This document shows, piece after piece, positions 1 through 8,694 of a stretch of 64,000 nt of DNA; within the stretch, counting starts at the first letter, position 1; each line of letters begins with the position of its first letter. A model generated the notes under the pieces. It was not told the origin of the DNA, searched no databases, and saw only the letters and a list, made by a program, of their open reading frames with translations. The DNA comes from Bradyrhizobiaceae bacterium Ga0074131 (GTDB lineage Bacteria; Pseudomonadota; Alphaproteobacteria; Rhizobiales; Xanthobacteraceae), in contig LNEC01000016.1 of assembly GCA_001464035.1 (NCBI GenBank), forward strand, positions 102,874-166,873, written 5' to 3'. The translations under genes and the position numbers were made by a program.

Positions 1-1259
1 AGCCCGATCGAGATGGTGACCTCGATGCGCTTTGTCCCCTTGTGGACCGCGAAGGGTTCACCCGCGATCGAACGGCGCAGCCGTTCGGCCACCATGCCCG
101 CGACATGCAGGTCGGTTTCCGGCATCACGATGACGAATTCCTCGCCGCCGTAGCGGCAGGCGAGATCGATGCCGCGGATCGACTTGCGGACCCTGACCGC
201 GAATTCGCGCAGCACGTCGTCGCCGGCGTCATGGCCGTAATTGTCGTTGATCGATTTGAAGTAATCGATGTCGAGCATCATCAGCGCCAGCGGCTTGCCG
301 CGGCTGGAGGCCTGCTCGGCCAGCGCTCCGAGATGGCTTTCCATGTAGCGGCGGTTATGCAGGCCCGTGAGTGCGTCGGTAATCGCCGCCTCGATGGAGT
401 TCTGCATGTTGTCACGCAGATGGTCGGTATAACGCCGCTTGCGAATCTGGGTGCGCGCCCGCGCCAGCAATTCGTTCTTGTCGACCGGGCGCAGCAGGTA
501 ATCGTTGACGCCGATCTCGAGTCCACGCAGCAGCCGCGTATTGTTGTCGGCGTCCGCGATCGCCAATATCGGCACCTGCCGGGTCCGCTCCAGCGAGCGG
601 GCCTGGCTGCACAACCGCAGGCCGTCGAAGTTATCGAGCCCGAGCGAGACGATCAGCAGGTCGTAGTTGCCCTCGGCGGCGTGAAACAGCGCTTCCGCCG
701 GGTCGGATTCAACGTCGACGGTGTGCTCGGCGCCGAGCACCGGCGCCAGCCGCTCGTAGGAGGACGGCCGGTCGTCGACAAGCAGGATACGGCCGCCCTT
801 CCCGGTGTCGGCCACCGCACTGCGCTCCGGCGCCTGCACCCCGATCTCCAGCGAGGTGATGGCGCGCATGCGCAGTTCGTCGGTCATCATCTTCAGCCGG
901 GTCAGCGAACGCACCCGGGCGATCAGCACGACGTCGGACACCGGTTTGGTCAGGAAATCGTCGGCGCCGGCGTCGAGCCCGCGCACGCGATCGGCCGGGC
1001 TGTCGAGCGCCGTGACCATCACCACCGGAATGAAATGCGTGGCTGGATTGGACTTCAACCGGCGGCAGACTTCGAAGCCGTCGATATCGGGCATCATCAC
1101 ATCGAGCAGGATGATGTCACATTCGGCGCGCGCGCAGATCTCGAGCGCCTCGACCCCGTTGGATGCGGTCAGCACATCGAAATACTCGGCCGACAGCCGC
1201 GCTTCCAACAGCTTGACGTTGGCGGGCACGTCGTCGACGATCAGAATACGCGCGGACAT
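1..1259 (-). CDS. pleD: PleD response regulator / diguanylate cyclase (3' part beyond window)
   Basis: Reading leftwards from the ATG at 1259 gives two receiver domains followed by a GGDEF domain, the PleD order. PleD makes cyclic di-GMP from two GTP and helps drive the motile-to-sessile (swarmer-to-stalked) transition in alphaproteobacteria. The first receiver starts MSARILIVDDVPANVKLLEA and has the acidic pair D9/D10 and phospho-acceptor D53 (ILLDVMMPD). The second receiver lacks an obvious equivalent aspartate, as expected for the adaptor receiver. The GGDEF active site reads GGEEF at about 135-149, and five residues before it is RGID, an RxxD allosteric inhibitory site, so the cyclase looks active and product-inhibited. 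About 419 codons are present; the family length is about 455, so only the C-terminal tail is missing. It lies 12 bp downstream of divK, as expected for a divK-pleD operon. Confidence 0.95.
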   Translation of the reverse strand, partial: MSARILIVDDVPANVKLLEARLSAEYFDVLTASNGVEALEICARAECDIILLDVMMPDIDGFEVCRRLKSNPATHFIPVVMVTALDSPADRVRGLDAGADDFLTKPVSDVVLIARVRSLTRLKMMTDELRMRAITSLEIGVQAPERSAVADTGKGGRILLVDDRPSSYERLAPVLGAEHTVDVESDPAEALFHAAEGNYDLLIVSLGLDNFDGLRLCSQARSLERTRQVPILAIADADNNTRLLRGLEIGVNDYLLRPVDKNELLARARTQIRKRRYTDHLRDNMQNSIEAAITDALTGLHNRRYMESHLGALAEQASSRGKPLALMMLDIDYFKSINDNYGHDAGDDVLREFAVRVRKSIRGIDLACRYGGEEFVIVMPETDLHVAGMVAERLRRSIAGEPFAVHKGTKRIEVTISIG

Positions 1260-1271
1260 CGAAAATAACTC

Positions 1272-1637
1272 CTATCCGATAAAGCGCCGGACGGTTTCAA
1301 TAAATTTCCCGACCGAAATCGGCTTCGACAAATAGGCCTCGCAGCCGCCCTCGCGGATGCGCTCCTCGTCGCCCTTCATCGCAAAAGCGGTGACCGCGAC
1401 CACCGGTATCGCGCGCAGCTCCGGATCGTCCTTGATCCAGCGCGTGACCTCGAGCCCGGACACCTGGGGGAGCTGAATATCCATCAAGATGAGATCGGGA
1501 CGGAGCTTGCGCACGAGATCGAGCGCCTCGAAACCGTTGCTGGTGCCCGAGGTCTGATAGCCGTGCGCCTCCAACAGATCGCGAAAGAGCTTCATGTTGA
1601 GCTCGTTGTCCTCCACGATCAGGACGGTCTTGGCCAT
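1272..1637 (-). CDS. divK: DivK single-domain response regulator
   Basis: A 121-residue protein made only of a CheY-like receiver domain, the usual DivK size. The acidic pocket is E9/D10, the phospho-acceptor is D53 (LILMDIQLP), and the conserved Thr and Lys are in VAVTAF and LSKPIS. DivK is the diffusible regulator phosphorylated by DivJ and dephosphorylated by PleC; it controls the CtrA pathway and asymmetric division. The gene is immediately upstream of pleD (12 bp) and very probably cotranscribed with it. The upstream 1638-1867 region is the likely promoter; I saw no clean TTAA-N7-TTAA site there. Confidence 0.95.
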   Translation of the reverse strand: MAKTVLIVEDNELNMKLFRDLLEAHGYQTSGTSNGFEALDLVRKLRPDLILMDIQLPQVSGLEVTRWIKDDPELRAIPVVAVTAFAMKGDEERIREGGCEAYLSKPISVGKFIETVRRFIG

Positions 1638-1867
1638 CCCGTCCCTCCCCGATACCTAAGGAAACAGCGCCGGCCTGCGGTGCATCAGGCACTGCCGGCG
1701 ACCTGTCGAAATATGAAGTCAAACTAGCGCCAGATTCGCTCTAACCCGTTAAGCTCGCATGCCGTCTTTCTGCGAAGTGGTTTCCACTTGCTTGAACACA
1801 TTCAGCAGACTCGGTCATGATGCTATCAAAATAGAGACCATAAGTTAGCGAAAGGCAAACGGATCAG

Positions 1868-2167
1868 TTGAAAAAGCCTGTTCACAACCCCCGGGAAGTA
1901 GCTGAAATCGTTGCGGTTCAGGCGCTGTCCTTCATCGCCGGCGAGCCCGATCGGCTGGGCCTGTTCCTGGCCGAATCGGGAATCGGCCCGGAGACGTTGC
2001 GCAGTTCCGCGGCCGACCCGCGATTCCTTGCCAGCGTGCTGGATTTCGTCATGCGCGATGACGCAACCGTGAAGGCATTTGCTGATGTCTCGCAGCTTCA
2101 TCCCACCACCATTGCCGCGGCGCACCAGGCGCTGAACGACCCGCAATGGGAGCGCGACGTGCCGTGA
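1868..2167 (+). CDS. DUF3572 family protein
   Basis: A 99-residue acidic, helical protein of the alphaproteobacterial DUF3572 family, recognised from the N-terminal stretch AEIVAVQALSFIAGEPDRL and the general length. It has no signal peptide or membrane segment. The start is a TTG at 1868; I see no better in-frame ATG. Its TGA stop overlaps the GTG start of dinB (GTGA), so the two are probably translationally coupled. This suggests a functional link to translesion synthesis or simply a shared promoter. The biochemical role of the family is unknown to me. Confidence 0.8.
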   Translation: MKKPVHNPREVAEIVAVQALSFIAGEPDRLGLFLAESGIGPETLRSSAADPRFLASVLDFVMRDDATVKAFADVSQLHPTTIAAAHQALNDPQWERDVP

Positions 2168-3462
2168 GCACGGCCGCGCCAGGGGTCGCCGGGCCGACCT
2201 GCTTTTGCCGGGACTGCCTCCATGATCTGGATTACGCGGCAAGGCGATGCGGGGAATGCGGCTCCCCGCGCCTGGTTCGTCACCACGCGCTGCCCGCGCT
2301 GACACTGGCTCACATCGATTGCGACGCGTTCTACGCGACCGTCGAGAAGCGCGACAACCCCGATATCGCCGACAGGCCGGTCATCATCGGGGGCGGCAAG
2401 CGCGGCGTGGTCGCGGCGGCCTGCTACATCGCCCGCACGTTCGGGGTGCGCTCGGCGATGCCGATGTTCAAGGCCCTGGCGCTGTGCCCGCATGCCGCCG
2501 TGATTCGTCCCGACATGACGAAATATGTCCGTGTCGGCCGCGAGGTGCGCCATGCGATGCAGGCGCTGACCCCGCTGGTCGAGCCGTTGTCGATCGACGA
2601 GGCGTTTCTGGATCTCGCCGGCACCGAGCGCGTCCACGGCATGATCCCGGCCAAGGTGCTGGCGCGCTTTGCCCGCGAGGTCGAGCGCGACATCGGCATC
2701 ACGGTCTCTGTCGGCCTGTCCTGCAACAAGTTCCTCGCCAAGATCGCCTCCGACCTGGACAAGCCACGCGGCTTTGCCGCGCTTGATCAGGAACAGGCGC
2801 GCGCGATGCTGGCGGACAAGCCGGTCGGGTTCATTTACGGCGTCGGGCCGGCGACGCAGGAACGGCTGCTGCAGCGCGGCTTCCGCATCATCGCTGATCT
2901 GCAACGGGCCGACGAAATCGAGTTGATGAAGCAGTTCGCGGCCGAGGGCCGCCGGCTATGGCGGCTGGCGCGCGGCATCGACGATCGCTCCGTGGAGCCC
3001 GAACGCGGCGCCAAGACCATCTCCAACGAGACCACTTTTGAAACTGATATTCGCGACTTTGCGACGCTGGAAAAGACGCTGTGGCGGCTGTGCGAGAAAG
3101 TGTCGTCGCGCCTGAAAGGCAGCGACCTTTCCGGGTTGACCATTACCCTAAAGCTGAAGACCGCCGACTTCAGGCAGCGCACCCGCTCGCAATCGATCCA
3201 TGCGCCGACCCAGCTGGCGGCGAAGGTTTTTGCGGTCACCCGCGAGATGCTGGCGAAGGAAATCGACGGCACCGCCTTCCGCCTGATGGGCGCCGGCGTC
3301 AGCGCGCTGCGCCCGGGGTCGCTGGCCGACGACACCGACATGCTTGACCTCCGCTCCGCCCATGCCGAGCGCGCTATCGACGGGCTGCGCAGGAAGTTCG
3401 GCGATGCCGCCGTGATCAGGGGCATCGCCTATGACGGCCCGCAGAAGGAGGAAGAAGCGTAA
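2164..3462 (+). CDS. dinB: DNA polymerase IV (Y-family, with N-terminal zinc-ribbon-like segment)
   Basis: A 432-residue error-prone Y-family polymerase that extends past lesions and mismatched termini. The catalytic carboxylates are in HIDCDAFYA and in LSIDEAFLD, and the palm continues with VGLSCNKFLAKIASD, followed by the helix-hairpin-helix thumb and the little-finger domain. I chose the GTG at 2164, which overlaps the stop of the DUF3572 gene; a start at 2146 in the same frame is possible but lies inside that gene. The first 40 residues contain four cysteines arranged as CRDC and CGEC (plus one more Cys), which looks like a zinc ribbon absent from enterobacterial DinB. It is longer than the 351 residues of E. 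coli DinB because of this N-terminus and a C-terminal tail. Confidence 0.93.
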   Translation: MSTAAPGVAGPTCFCRDCLHDLDYAARRCGECGSPRLVRHHALPALTLAHIDCDAFYATVEKRDNPDIADRPVIIGGGKRGVVAAACYIARTFGVRSAMPMFKALALCPHAAVIRPDMTKYVRVGREVRHAMQALTPLVEPLSIDEAFLDLAGTERVHGMIPAKVLARFAREVERDIGITVSVGLSCNKFLAKIASDLDKPRGFAALDQEQARAMLADKPVGFIYGVGPATQERLLQRGFRIIADLQRADEIELMKQFAAEGRRLWRLARGIDDRSVEPERGAKTISNETTFETDIRDFATLEKTLWRLCEKVSSRLKGSDLSGLTITLKLKTADFRQRTRSQSIHAPTQLAAKVFAVTREMLAKEIDGTAFRLMGAGVSALRPGSLADDTDMLDLRSAHAERAIDGLRRKFGDAAVIRGIAYDGPQKEEEA

Positions 3463-3869
3463 AACGGATATGCTGATCCAAACCATCCGGTGGCGATCAG
3501 TACAAAGTGCACGAGACAGGCTTATGTTTAGCACGTGCGCGGCCTCCTCTGCATCTGCAACTCACGGGCGTTGCGCGCCTCATCAACGCGAGACGGATTT
3601 TTTGTCCGTCCATTTGCAGGTTGCGCCACGAGGAACTTCGTCTGGCTGTTCCGGTTCCAATCAGCGTCTGTCCGGTCCTGGCGGAATTATCGCCCACGAA
3701 ATCGCCACCATTGTCCTTCACCACCGCCCACATCCGACGTGAATGACACCGAGGTCGTCCGTCCAGATCGCAAACATGACATCAATGTCTGTTGCGCGCG
3801 CAACGGGCTGTGCTGATTGAGCACAAGCCGACCGACGCTTCTGGCGTCAAAAGAAATCAAGGAACCTTA
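3463..3869 (+). other. Intergenic region, dinB to rlpA
   Basis: A 407-bp stretch without a gene I can support. Short open frames exist on both strands, but they have no recognisable domain, no good ribosome binding site and unlikely composition. The last 100 bp presumably hold the rlpA promoter. The sequence just before 3870 (AAGGAACCTTA) supplies the rlpA ribosome binding site. Confidence 0.5.
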
Positions 3870-4205
3870 ATGCTGAAGACTACCCTTATTGCCGCGGCGC
3901 TTTGCTGCGCGTCATCGATCGTTCATGCCGAAACTTGCACGGCTTCGCAGTATGGCGTCGGCGACGGTTATCACGGCAAGCGCACGGCCTCTGGAGAACG
4001 TTTCAATACCCACGCCCTGACCGCCGCGCACAAGACGAAAGGATTTGGCTCGCACGTTACCGTCACCAACCACTCGAATGGCCGAAGCGTGTCTGTTCGC
4101 ATCACAGACCGGGGTCCGTTCGTCCGAGGTCGATGTATCGACCTGTCTCACGCCGCTGCCAATGCTATTGGGATGGGAGGCGTAGCAAAGGTGACGGTCC
4201 AATGA
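3870..4205 (+). CDS. rlpA: RlpA-like septal-ring lytic transglycosylase domain protein
   Basis: A 111-residue exported protein with a double-psi beta-barrel. The signal peptide is [20 protein letters not shown], followed by the barrel: [16 protein letters not shown], the [21 protein letters not shown] core and the terminal [15 protein letters not shown]. These are the classic RlpA family motifs, including the Asp of TDRGP. RlpA enzymes cut glycan strands lacking stem peptides at division sites. This version is minimal and has no SPOR domain. The start at 3870 was chosen because it gives a proper signal peptide and has GGAAC upstream; an in-frame start at 3792 would bury the signal. The stop overlaps the next gene (ATGA). 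Confidence 0.85.
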   Translation: MLKTTLIAAALCCASSIVHAETCTASQYGVGDGYHGKRTASGERFNTHALTAAHKTKGFGSHVTVTNHSNGRSVSVRITDRGPFVRGRCIDLSHAAANAIGMGGVAKVTVQ

Positions 4206-4423
4206 CGGCCTTCAAACCAATGGGATTTGCGGCTGCATTCTTCGTGGCTCTTGCAGGACTCCCGGGCCACGCCAAAGCAGCCGATCTCCCAGGCGGCTAC
4301 ACATGCCACGACCTCCGGACCAAAGTTGCGGAGTATGGTGTAAAGCTTCTTCTGGTTTCGGCGCGAAGTCGTGGTTTTTCGGAAACGCAGATCACGCACA
4401 TTCGCGGAAAATGCAAGGTGTGA
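4202..4423 (+). CDS. Small exported protein of unknown function
   Basis: A 73-residue protein with a signal peptide ending near [11 protein letters not shown]. The mature part is about 46 residues with two cysteines (YTCHDLRTK near the start and RGKCKV at the very end) that could form one disulfide. The ATG overlaps the rlpA stop by 4 bases, so it is cotranslated with rlpA and likely works in the periplasm. Small proteins of this type (TCxxLR ... IRGKC) follow other envelope genes in rhizobia, as I recall, but I do not know a function. Confidence 0.7.
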   Translation: MTAFKPMGFAAAFFVALAGLPGHAKAADLPGGYTCHDLRTKVAEYGVKLLLVSARSRGFSETQITHIRGKCKV

Positions 4424-4503
4424 CGCGGTGACCGTCACGGAACTATCATCGGGGCGGCGCTTCACGCCGGCCCGTTGGCTCGCAACGACGGCCTACGCCG
4501 CCG

Positions 4504-5373
4504 TCACTTGCAAGGCTTGGTATCCCTGACGTCGAATTTTCCGAGCGCGCCGGAGATGACGAAGTCATTGTAGTCGAGCACCAGCGCCCGCGAGACGCCG
4601 TTCTCGAAAAGTTCGAAGGACATCGCATAGACAGGGGTCTGCTCGCCGTCTTTGGCCTTGGCGTCGCGGTCGTAATAGCTCACCGTCACCGGCCAGCGCG
4701 TCAGCGGCTTCATGACGTCGTTGGCGGTGGAAGGATCAGGCGTCGCGGTACTGCGATCGCCGGGGATCGGCTGCCCAATCACCGACAGCGTGTTGTAGAC
4801 TTTTTCGCCATTGTCCGAACCGTCATAGACCATCAGCTCGAGCACGGATTTGCCCTCGCGCGCAGCCGATATGATGCGCTGAATCTGCTCGGTCGGGAAT
4901 ACCGTTGACCCGTCCAGCGTGAACGTCTTGGCTTCAGGCTGTTTCAGTTTGACCGTGATCTGATCACCGCTCCGTTCCGCCATGCCGTCGACCGGGCTGG
5001 AGTCGGCGTCGTTCATCCGGGTCGCGATCTTGAAGCGATAGCTCTTGCCGGCGCCGTCCTCCCAGGAGGTCGAGCGCAGGTCGCTCAGCGTCACCTTGCC
5101 CTCGCCGCTGTCGAGTTCCGACACCTGACGGAAATCCGAGGTGTAGCCCTCGCAAGCGCTGCCGGAAAAACTGTAGAGAATGCGCCCGCGCGCGCTGTTG
5201 ATCGCGCTCGATCCGCGCGACTTCACCAGCTTGAGTTCGTACAGCGCCTGATGCGCGAGGAACGAACCGCTGGCCGCCGCCTCCGCCCTGCCGCCGGCAA
5301 AACCTGCGACAACAGCGGCCATCAGCAGCAGCGAGCCGACATCGCGCGGCAAATTCCGGAACCAGCGAACCAT
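4504..5373 (-). CDS. eipB: EipB-type cell-envelope integrity protein (DUF1849)
   Basis: A 289-residue secreted protein of the DUF1849/EipB family, known from Brucella as a periplasmic beta-spiral protein needed for envelope integrity. The signal peptide runs to about residue 33 (GGRAEAAASG). The mature part has the family hallmarks HQALYELKLV, an ARGRILYSF segment, a Cys in SGSACEGYTSDF, the YDGSDNGEKVYNT stretch and the C-terminal Cys in DTKPCK. The two cysteines correspond to the conserved disulfide. The GAGGG ribosome binding site ends 6 bases before the ATG. It stands alone, divergent from ridA. Confidence 0.85.
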   Translation of the reverse strand: MVRWFRNLPRDVGSLLLMAAVVAGFAGGRAEAAASGSFLAHQALYELKLVKSRGSSAINSARGRILYSFSGSACEGYTSDFRQVSELDSGEGKVTLSDLRSTSWEDGAGKSYRFKIATRMNDADSSPVDGMAERSGDQITVKLKQPEAKTFTLDGSTVFPTEQIQRIISAAREGKSVLELMVYDGSDNGEKVYNTLSVIGQPIPGDRSTATPDPSTANDVMKPLTRWPVTVSYYDRDAKAKDGEQTPVYAMSFELFENGVSRALVLDYNDFVISGALGKFDVRDTKPCK

Positions 5374-5598
5374 GTATCCCTCTTCGTTGCGCTATGAATC
5401 GTCACATTAATGACCGCCCTATTGCGCCGCAACTAGGGCCGTTTCACAAAAAAGCACGAAACGACGGCCGGACTGCCGTGTTTTTCGGCATGTTTTCGGC
5501 CAATCCGCGGCTCGCTTGCATGTGATGGCACGATGCGCGAAACAAAGCAGCCCGCTCGCGTCGGGCAGGTGTTCAGTCAATTCAAACGGGGACGAAAC

Positions 5599-6066
5599 AT
5601 GGCGGGTACGGTCGAGCAGAAACTTGCGGCGCAGGGCGTGGTGTTGCATGAACCACCGACTCCGGTGGCAAACTACGTCGGCTTCGTCCGCACCGGCAAC
5701 CTGTTGTTCGTCTCGGGCCAGGTTTGCGTCAACCCGGAAGGCAAGCTGATCGCCAAAGGCAAGCTTGGCGCCGGCGTCACCATCGAGCAGGGCAACGCCG
5801 CGGCAAGGGGTTGCGCGATCAACCTGCTGGCGCAGATCAAGGCCGCCCTCGGCGACCTCGACAAGGTGGTCCGCGTGGTCCGGCTCGGTGGATTCGTCAA
5901 TTCGGCGCCGGACTTTCTCGACGGGCCCAAGGTATTGAACGGCGCCTCCGACCTGATGGTCGCGGCCTTCGGCGACAAGGGACGCCATGCGCGCACCACC
6001 GTCGGCGTCGCCTCGCTTCCTTCCGATGCGGCGGTCGAGGTCGAGGGCGTCTTCGAGGTTTCGTAA
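5599..6066 (+). CDS. RidA/YjgF family protein
   Basis: A 155-residue protein of the RidA superfamily in the subgroup with an N-terminal VEQKLAAQGVVL segment. RidA proteins hydrolyse reactive enamine/imine intermediates from pyridoxal-phosphate enzymes; this subgroup is less well characterised. Motifs are GNLLFVSGQV, AINLLAQIKAALGDLDKV and the terminal DAAVEVEGVFEV. The ATG at 5599 follows CGGGGAC; a longer frame from 5533 is less likely. It begins a four-gene co-directional run (GDPD, acyltransferase, HIT) with short gaps. Confidence 0.85.
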   Translation: MAGTVEQKLAAQGVVLHEPPTPVANYVGFVRTGNLLFVSGQVCVNPEGKLIAKGKLGAGVTIEQGNAAARGCAINLLAQIKAALGDLDKVVRVVRLGGFVNSAPDFLDGPKVLNGASDLMVAAFGDKGRHARTTVGVASLPSDAAVEVEGVFEVS

Positions 6067-6078
6067 GCGAGGCACGGG

Positions 6079-6825
6079 ATGCGCGCGCCTGACTGGCTGA
6101 CGGCGCGGCCGGTGGCCCATCGCGGGCTGCACGACGCCGCGCGCGGCGTCATCGAAAACATGCCGGGCGCGGTAACCGCGGCGATCAAGGGCAACTTCGC
6201 GATCGAGGTCGATCTGCAGCTGTCCGCCGATGGCGAGGCGATGGTGCATCATGACGACGCGCTCGGCCGTCTCACCGAAGGCTCGGGTCCCCTGCTCGGA
6301 AAGACCGCGGCCGAGCTCAGGGCGGTCAGGTTCACAGCCACGTCCGAGCGGATGATGTCGCTCAGCGATCTCTGCGCGTTGGTAGCCGGCCGCGTACCGC
6401 TGGTGATCGAGGTGAAGAGCCATTTTGACGGCGACCGCAGACTGGTGGCGCGGATGGCGGAGGTGCTGGCCGCCTATTCGGGACCTGCGGCCGCAATGTC
6501 GTTCGACCCGGACCAGGTACTGGCGTTGCGCCAAAGCATGCCGGAGCGTCCGCGCGGCATCGTTGCCCAGCGCGACTATGATGACGCCTACTGGAACAAG
6601 CTGACGCCGGAGCAGCGCCGGGGCATGCGGCATCTGCGCCACGCCTTCCGCACCCGGCCGCATTTCGTGGCGTTCTGGGTCGACCAGTTGCCGGCCACAG
6701 CACCCTGGATCGCGCGCCAAGTCTTCGGCCTGCCGCTCTTGACCTGGACCGTGCGCACCCCGGAGCAGCGCCAACGGGCGGCGCGCTACGCCGACCAGAT
6801 GATTTTCGAAGGCTTTCGCCCCTGA
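6079..6825 (+). CDS. Glycerophosphodiester phosphodiesterase
   Basis: A 248-residue cytosolic GDPD, lacking a signal peptide. It hydrolyses glycerophosphodiesters to glycerol-3-phosphate and an alcohol. Seen motifs are the catalytic AHRGLHD, the metal-binding ENMPGA and EVDLQLSADG, MVHHDDALGRLT, and a second acid cluster in VPLVIEVKS. The C-terminal WTVRTPEQ and DQMIFEGF match the TIM-barrel end. It starts 12 bp after ridA and is likely in the same transcript. Confidence 0.88.
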   Translation: MRAPDWLTARPVAHRGLHDAARGVIENMPGAVTAAIKGNFAIEVDLQLSADGEAMVHHDDALGRLTEGSGPLLGKTAAELRAVRFTATSERMMSLSDLCALVAGRVPLVIEVKSHFDGDRRLVARMAEVLAAYSGPAAAMSFDPDQVLALRQSMPERPRGIVAQRDYDDAYWNKLTPEQRRGMRHLRHAFRTRPHFVAFWVDQLPATAPWIARQVFGLPLLTWTVRTPEQRQRAARYADQMIFEGFRP

Positions 6826-6933
6826 AGCCAGCCCCGGTTCCCGCCCTTGAAGTCATCGGCGCAATGCACGATCTTGGGGGCGGTCACCATGGCGATGGCT
6901 GATCGCAACCCGTGACCGGTCCCCGACAGTCGT

Positions 6934-8187
6934 ATGGTGTCATCCGAAATAACCCTCGAATCGCTGTCGTCCGTCAGCCAGATTGCGGCCGCCGATTGGG
7001 ATGCCTGCGCCAATCCCGCGTCCGGTCCCGATTGCATCAATGGCCTCGATACGCTGGCTTCATGTGATGCCACGGCCGAGTCCGTCGCTGCTTTAAGGCG
7101 CCCCTATAACCCGTTCGTTTCACACGCCTTTTTTTCGGCGCTGGAAGAGTCCGGTTCGGCCTGTGCGCGAACCGGCTGGGGGCCGCGCCATCTGGTCGCA
7201 AAACTCGGCGGCGCGATCGCCGGCATCGTGCCCTGCTATCTCAAATCGCATTCGCAGGGCGAATACGTGTTCGACCGCGGCTGGGCCGATGCCTATGAAC
7301 GCGCCGGCGGCCGCTACTACCCGAAACTGCAGGCCTCGGTGCCCTTTACCCCGGCCGCCGGCCAACGCCTCCTGATCCGCGACGGCGTCGACCACCAGCG
7401 CATCGGCGACGCGCTGGCGGGCGGCCTGATTGCGCTGTGCGGCGCCACCAGGGCGTCATCGGTGCACGTCACCTTTGCCCGCGAGAGCGAATGGAAGTTC
7501 CTGGCCGAATACGGCTTCCTGCAGCGCACCGACCAGCAGTTCCACTGGCGCAACCAGGGCTACAATTCGTTCGATGATTTCCTCGTCACCCTCAATTCGC
7601 GTCACCGCAAGGCGATCAAGCGCGAACGGCGCGAGGCGCTTGCCGTTGAAGGCCTCACGGTTCACGCGCTGACCGGCAGCGACATTACCGAAGACGCGTG
7701 GGATGCCTTCTTCGATTTCTACATGGAGACCGGCTCGCGGAAATGGGGCCGTCCCTATCTGACCCGCGCGTTCTATTCGCTGATCGGCCAAAGCATGGCC
7801 AACGACGTGCTCCTGGTGATGGTCAAGCGCGGCGGACGCTGGATCGCCGGGGCGATCAATTTCATCGGCTCCGACACCCTGTTCGGCCGCCATTGGGGCG
7901 CGATCGAACATCACCCGTTCCTGCATTTCGAGGTCTGCTATTATCAGGCGATCGATTTCGCGATTGCGCGCGGCCTGAAGACCGTCGAGGCCGGCGCGCA
8001 GGGCGAACACAAGATCGCGCGCGGGTACCTGCCGCAGACCACCTATTCCGCGCATTACATCGCCGATCCCGGCCTCGCCCGCGCCATCGACGAGTATCTG
8101 AAGCGTGAACGCGCCTATGTCGCCGAGGCGGCGCGCGAACTCACCGAGGCCGGCCCGTTCCGGAAGGGCGCCGAAGAGCCGTCTTGA
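6934..8187 (+). CDS. FemAB-like GNAT-fold acyltransferase (COG3146 family)
   Basis: A 417-residue protein of the COG3146 family (peptidogalycan biosynthesis protein in older annotation), with a two-lobed GNAT/FemAB fold. Recognised parts: NPFVSHAFFSALEESG near residue 60, the GPRHLVAKL strand, SSVHVTFARESEW, QQFHWRNQGYNSFDDFL, the SRHRKAIKRERREA basic segment, and GAQGEHKIARGYLPQTTYSAH near the end. It probably transfers an aminoacyl or acyl group, but the substrate is not established. It sits 108 bp after the GDPD gene and 48 bp before the HIT gene. Confidence 0.8.
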   Translation: MVSSEITLESLSSVSQIAAADWDACANPASGPDCINGLDTLASCDATAESVAALRRPYNPFVSHAFFSALEESGSACARTGWGPRHLVAKLGGAIAGIVPCYLKSHSQGEYVFDRGWADAYERAGGRYYPKLQASVPFTPAAGQRLLIRDGVDHQRIGDALAGGLIALCGATRASSVHVTFARESEWKFLAEYGFLQRTDQQFHWRNQGYNSFDDFLVTLNSRHRKAIKRERREALAVEGLTVHALTGSDITEDAWDAFFDFYMETGSRKWGRPYLTRAFYSLIGQSMANDVLLVMVKRGGRWIAGAINFIGSDTLFGRHWGAIEHHPFLHFEVCYYQAIDFAIARGLKTVEAGAQGEHKIARGYLPQTTYSAHYIADPGLARAIDEYLKRERAYVAEAARELTEAGPFRKGAEEPS

Positions 8188-8235
8188 CGGCTAACCTGCC
8201 GAAGTGAGATCAGGATTGGATACCAGGAGACTGCC

Positions 8236-8658
8236 ATGCCCGCCTACGACACCAACAACGTCTTCGCCAAGATCCTGCGCGGCGAGTTTCCCTGCCACAA
8301 GGTCTATGAGGACGGCCACGTGCTCGCCTTTCTCGACATCATGCCGCGCTCGCCCGGTCACACCCTGGTGATTCCGAAGGCCCCCGCCCGCAACATCCTC
8401 GACATTAGCCCCGAGGATTACGCCCACGTCGCCCGCGGCGCCCACAAGATCGCTCATGCCGCGATGAGCGCCTTCAAGGCCGACGGCATCACCGTGCAGC
8501 AATTCAACGAAGCCGCTGGCGGACAGGTGGTGTTCCACCTGCACATGCATGTGATGCCGCGCCACGACGGCATCGCGCTGCTGCCGCCGGCCAGCCGCAA
8601 GGAAGACGTCAAGGTGCTGGAAGACAACGCAACCAAGCTGATCGCCGCGCTGAAGTAA
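8236..8658 (+). CDS. HIT family hydrolase (histidine triad)
   Basis: A 140-residue histidine-triad nucleotide-binding protein. The catalytic motif is HLHMHVMPRH near residue 99, with upstream HTLVIPKAPARN and DGHVLAFLDI. HINT-type enzymes hydrolyse AMP-lysine or similar phosphoramidates. It closes the ridA-GDPD-acyltransferase-HIT run and is convergent with trmO 36 bp further on. Confidence 0.9.
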   Translation: MPAYDTNNVFAKILRGEFPCHKVYEDGHVLAFLDIMPRSPGHTLVIPKAPARNILDISPEDYAHVARGAHKIAHAAMSAFKADGITVQQFNEAAGGQVVFHLHMHVMPRHDGIALLPPASRKEDVKVLEDNATKLIAALK

Positions 8659-8694
8659 TGACCATCGTCATGGCGAGGGCAGAAGGAAAGTCCC

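Noticed and set aside
42..1268. Long open frame on the plus strand
   Set aside because: It is antisense to pleD, whose two receiver domains and GGEEF motif are unmistakable; the plus-strand protein has shadow-like composition.
1638..1867. CtrA site upstream of divK
   Set aside because: A CTAACCCGTTAA sequence is present but the spacing is 4, not 7, so it does not meet the consensus.
3497..3746. Small open frames on both strands between dinB and rlpA
   Set aside because: No ribosome binding sites, no domain resemblance, and they overlap one another.
5419..6774. 451-codon open frame on the minus strand
   Set aside because: Antisense to the ridA and GDPD genes, which have clear family motifs.
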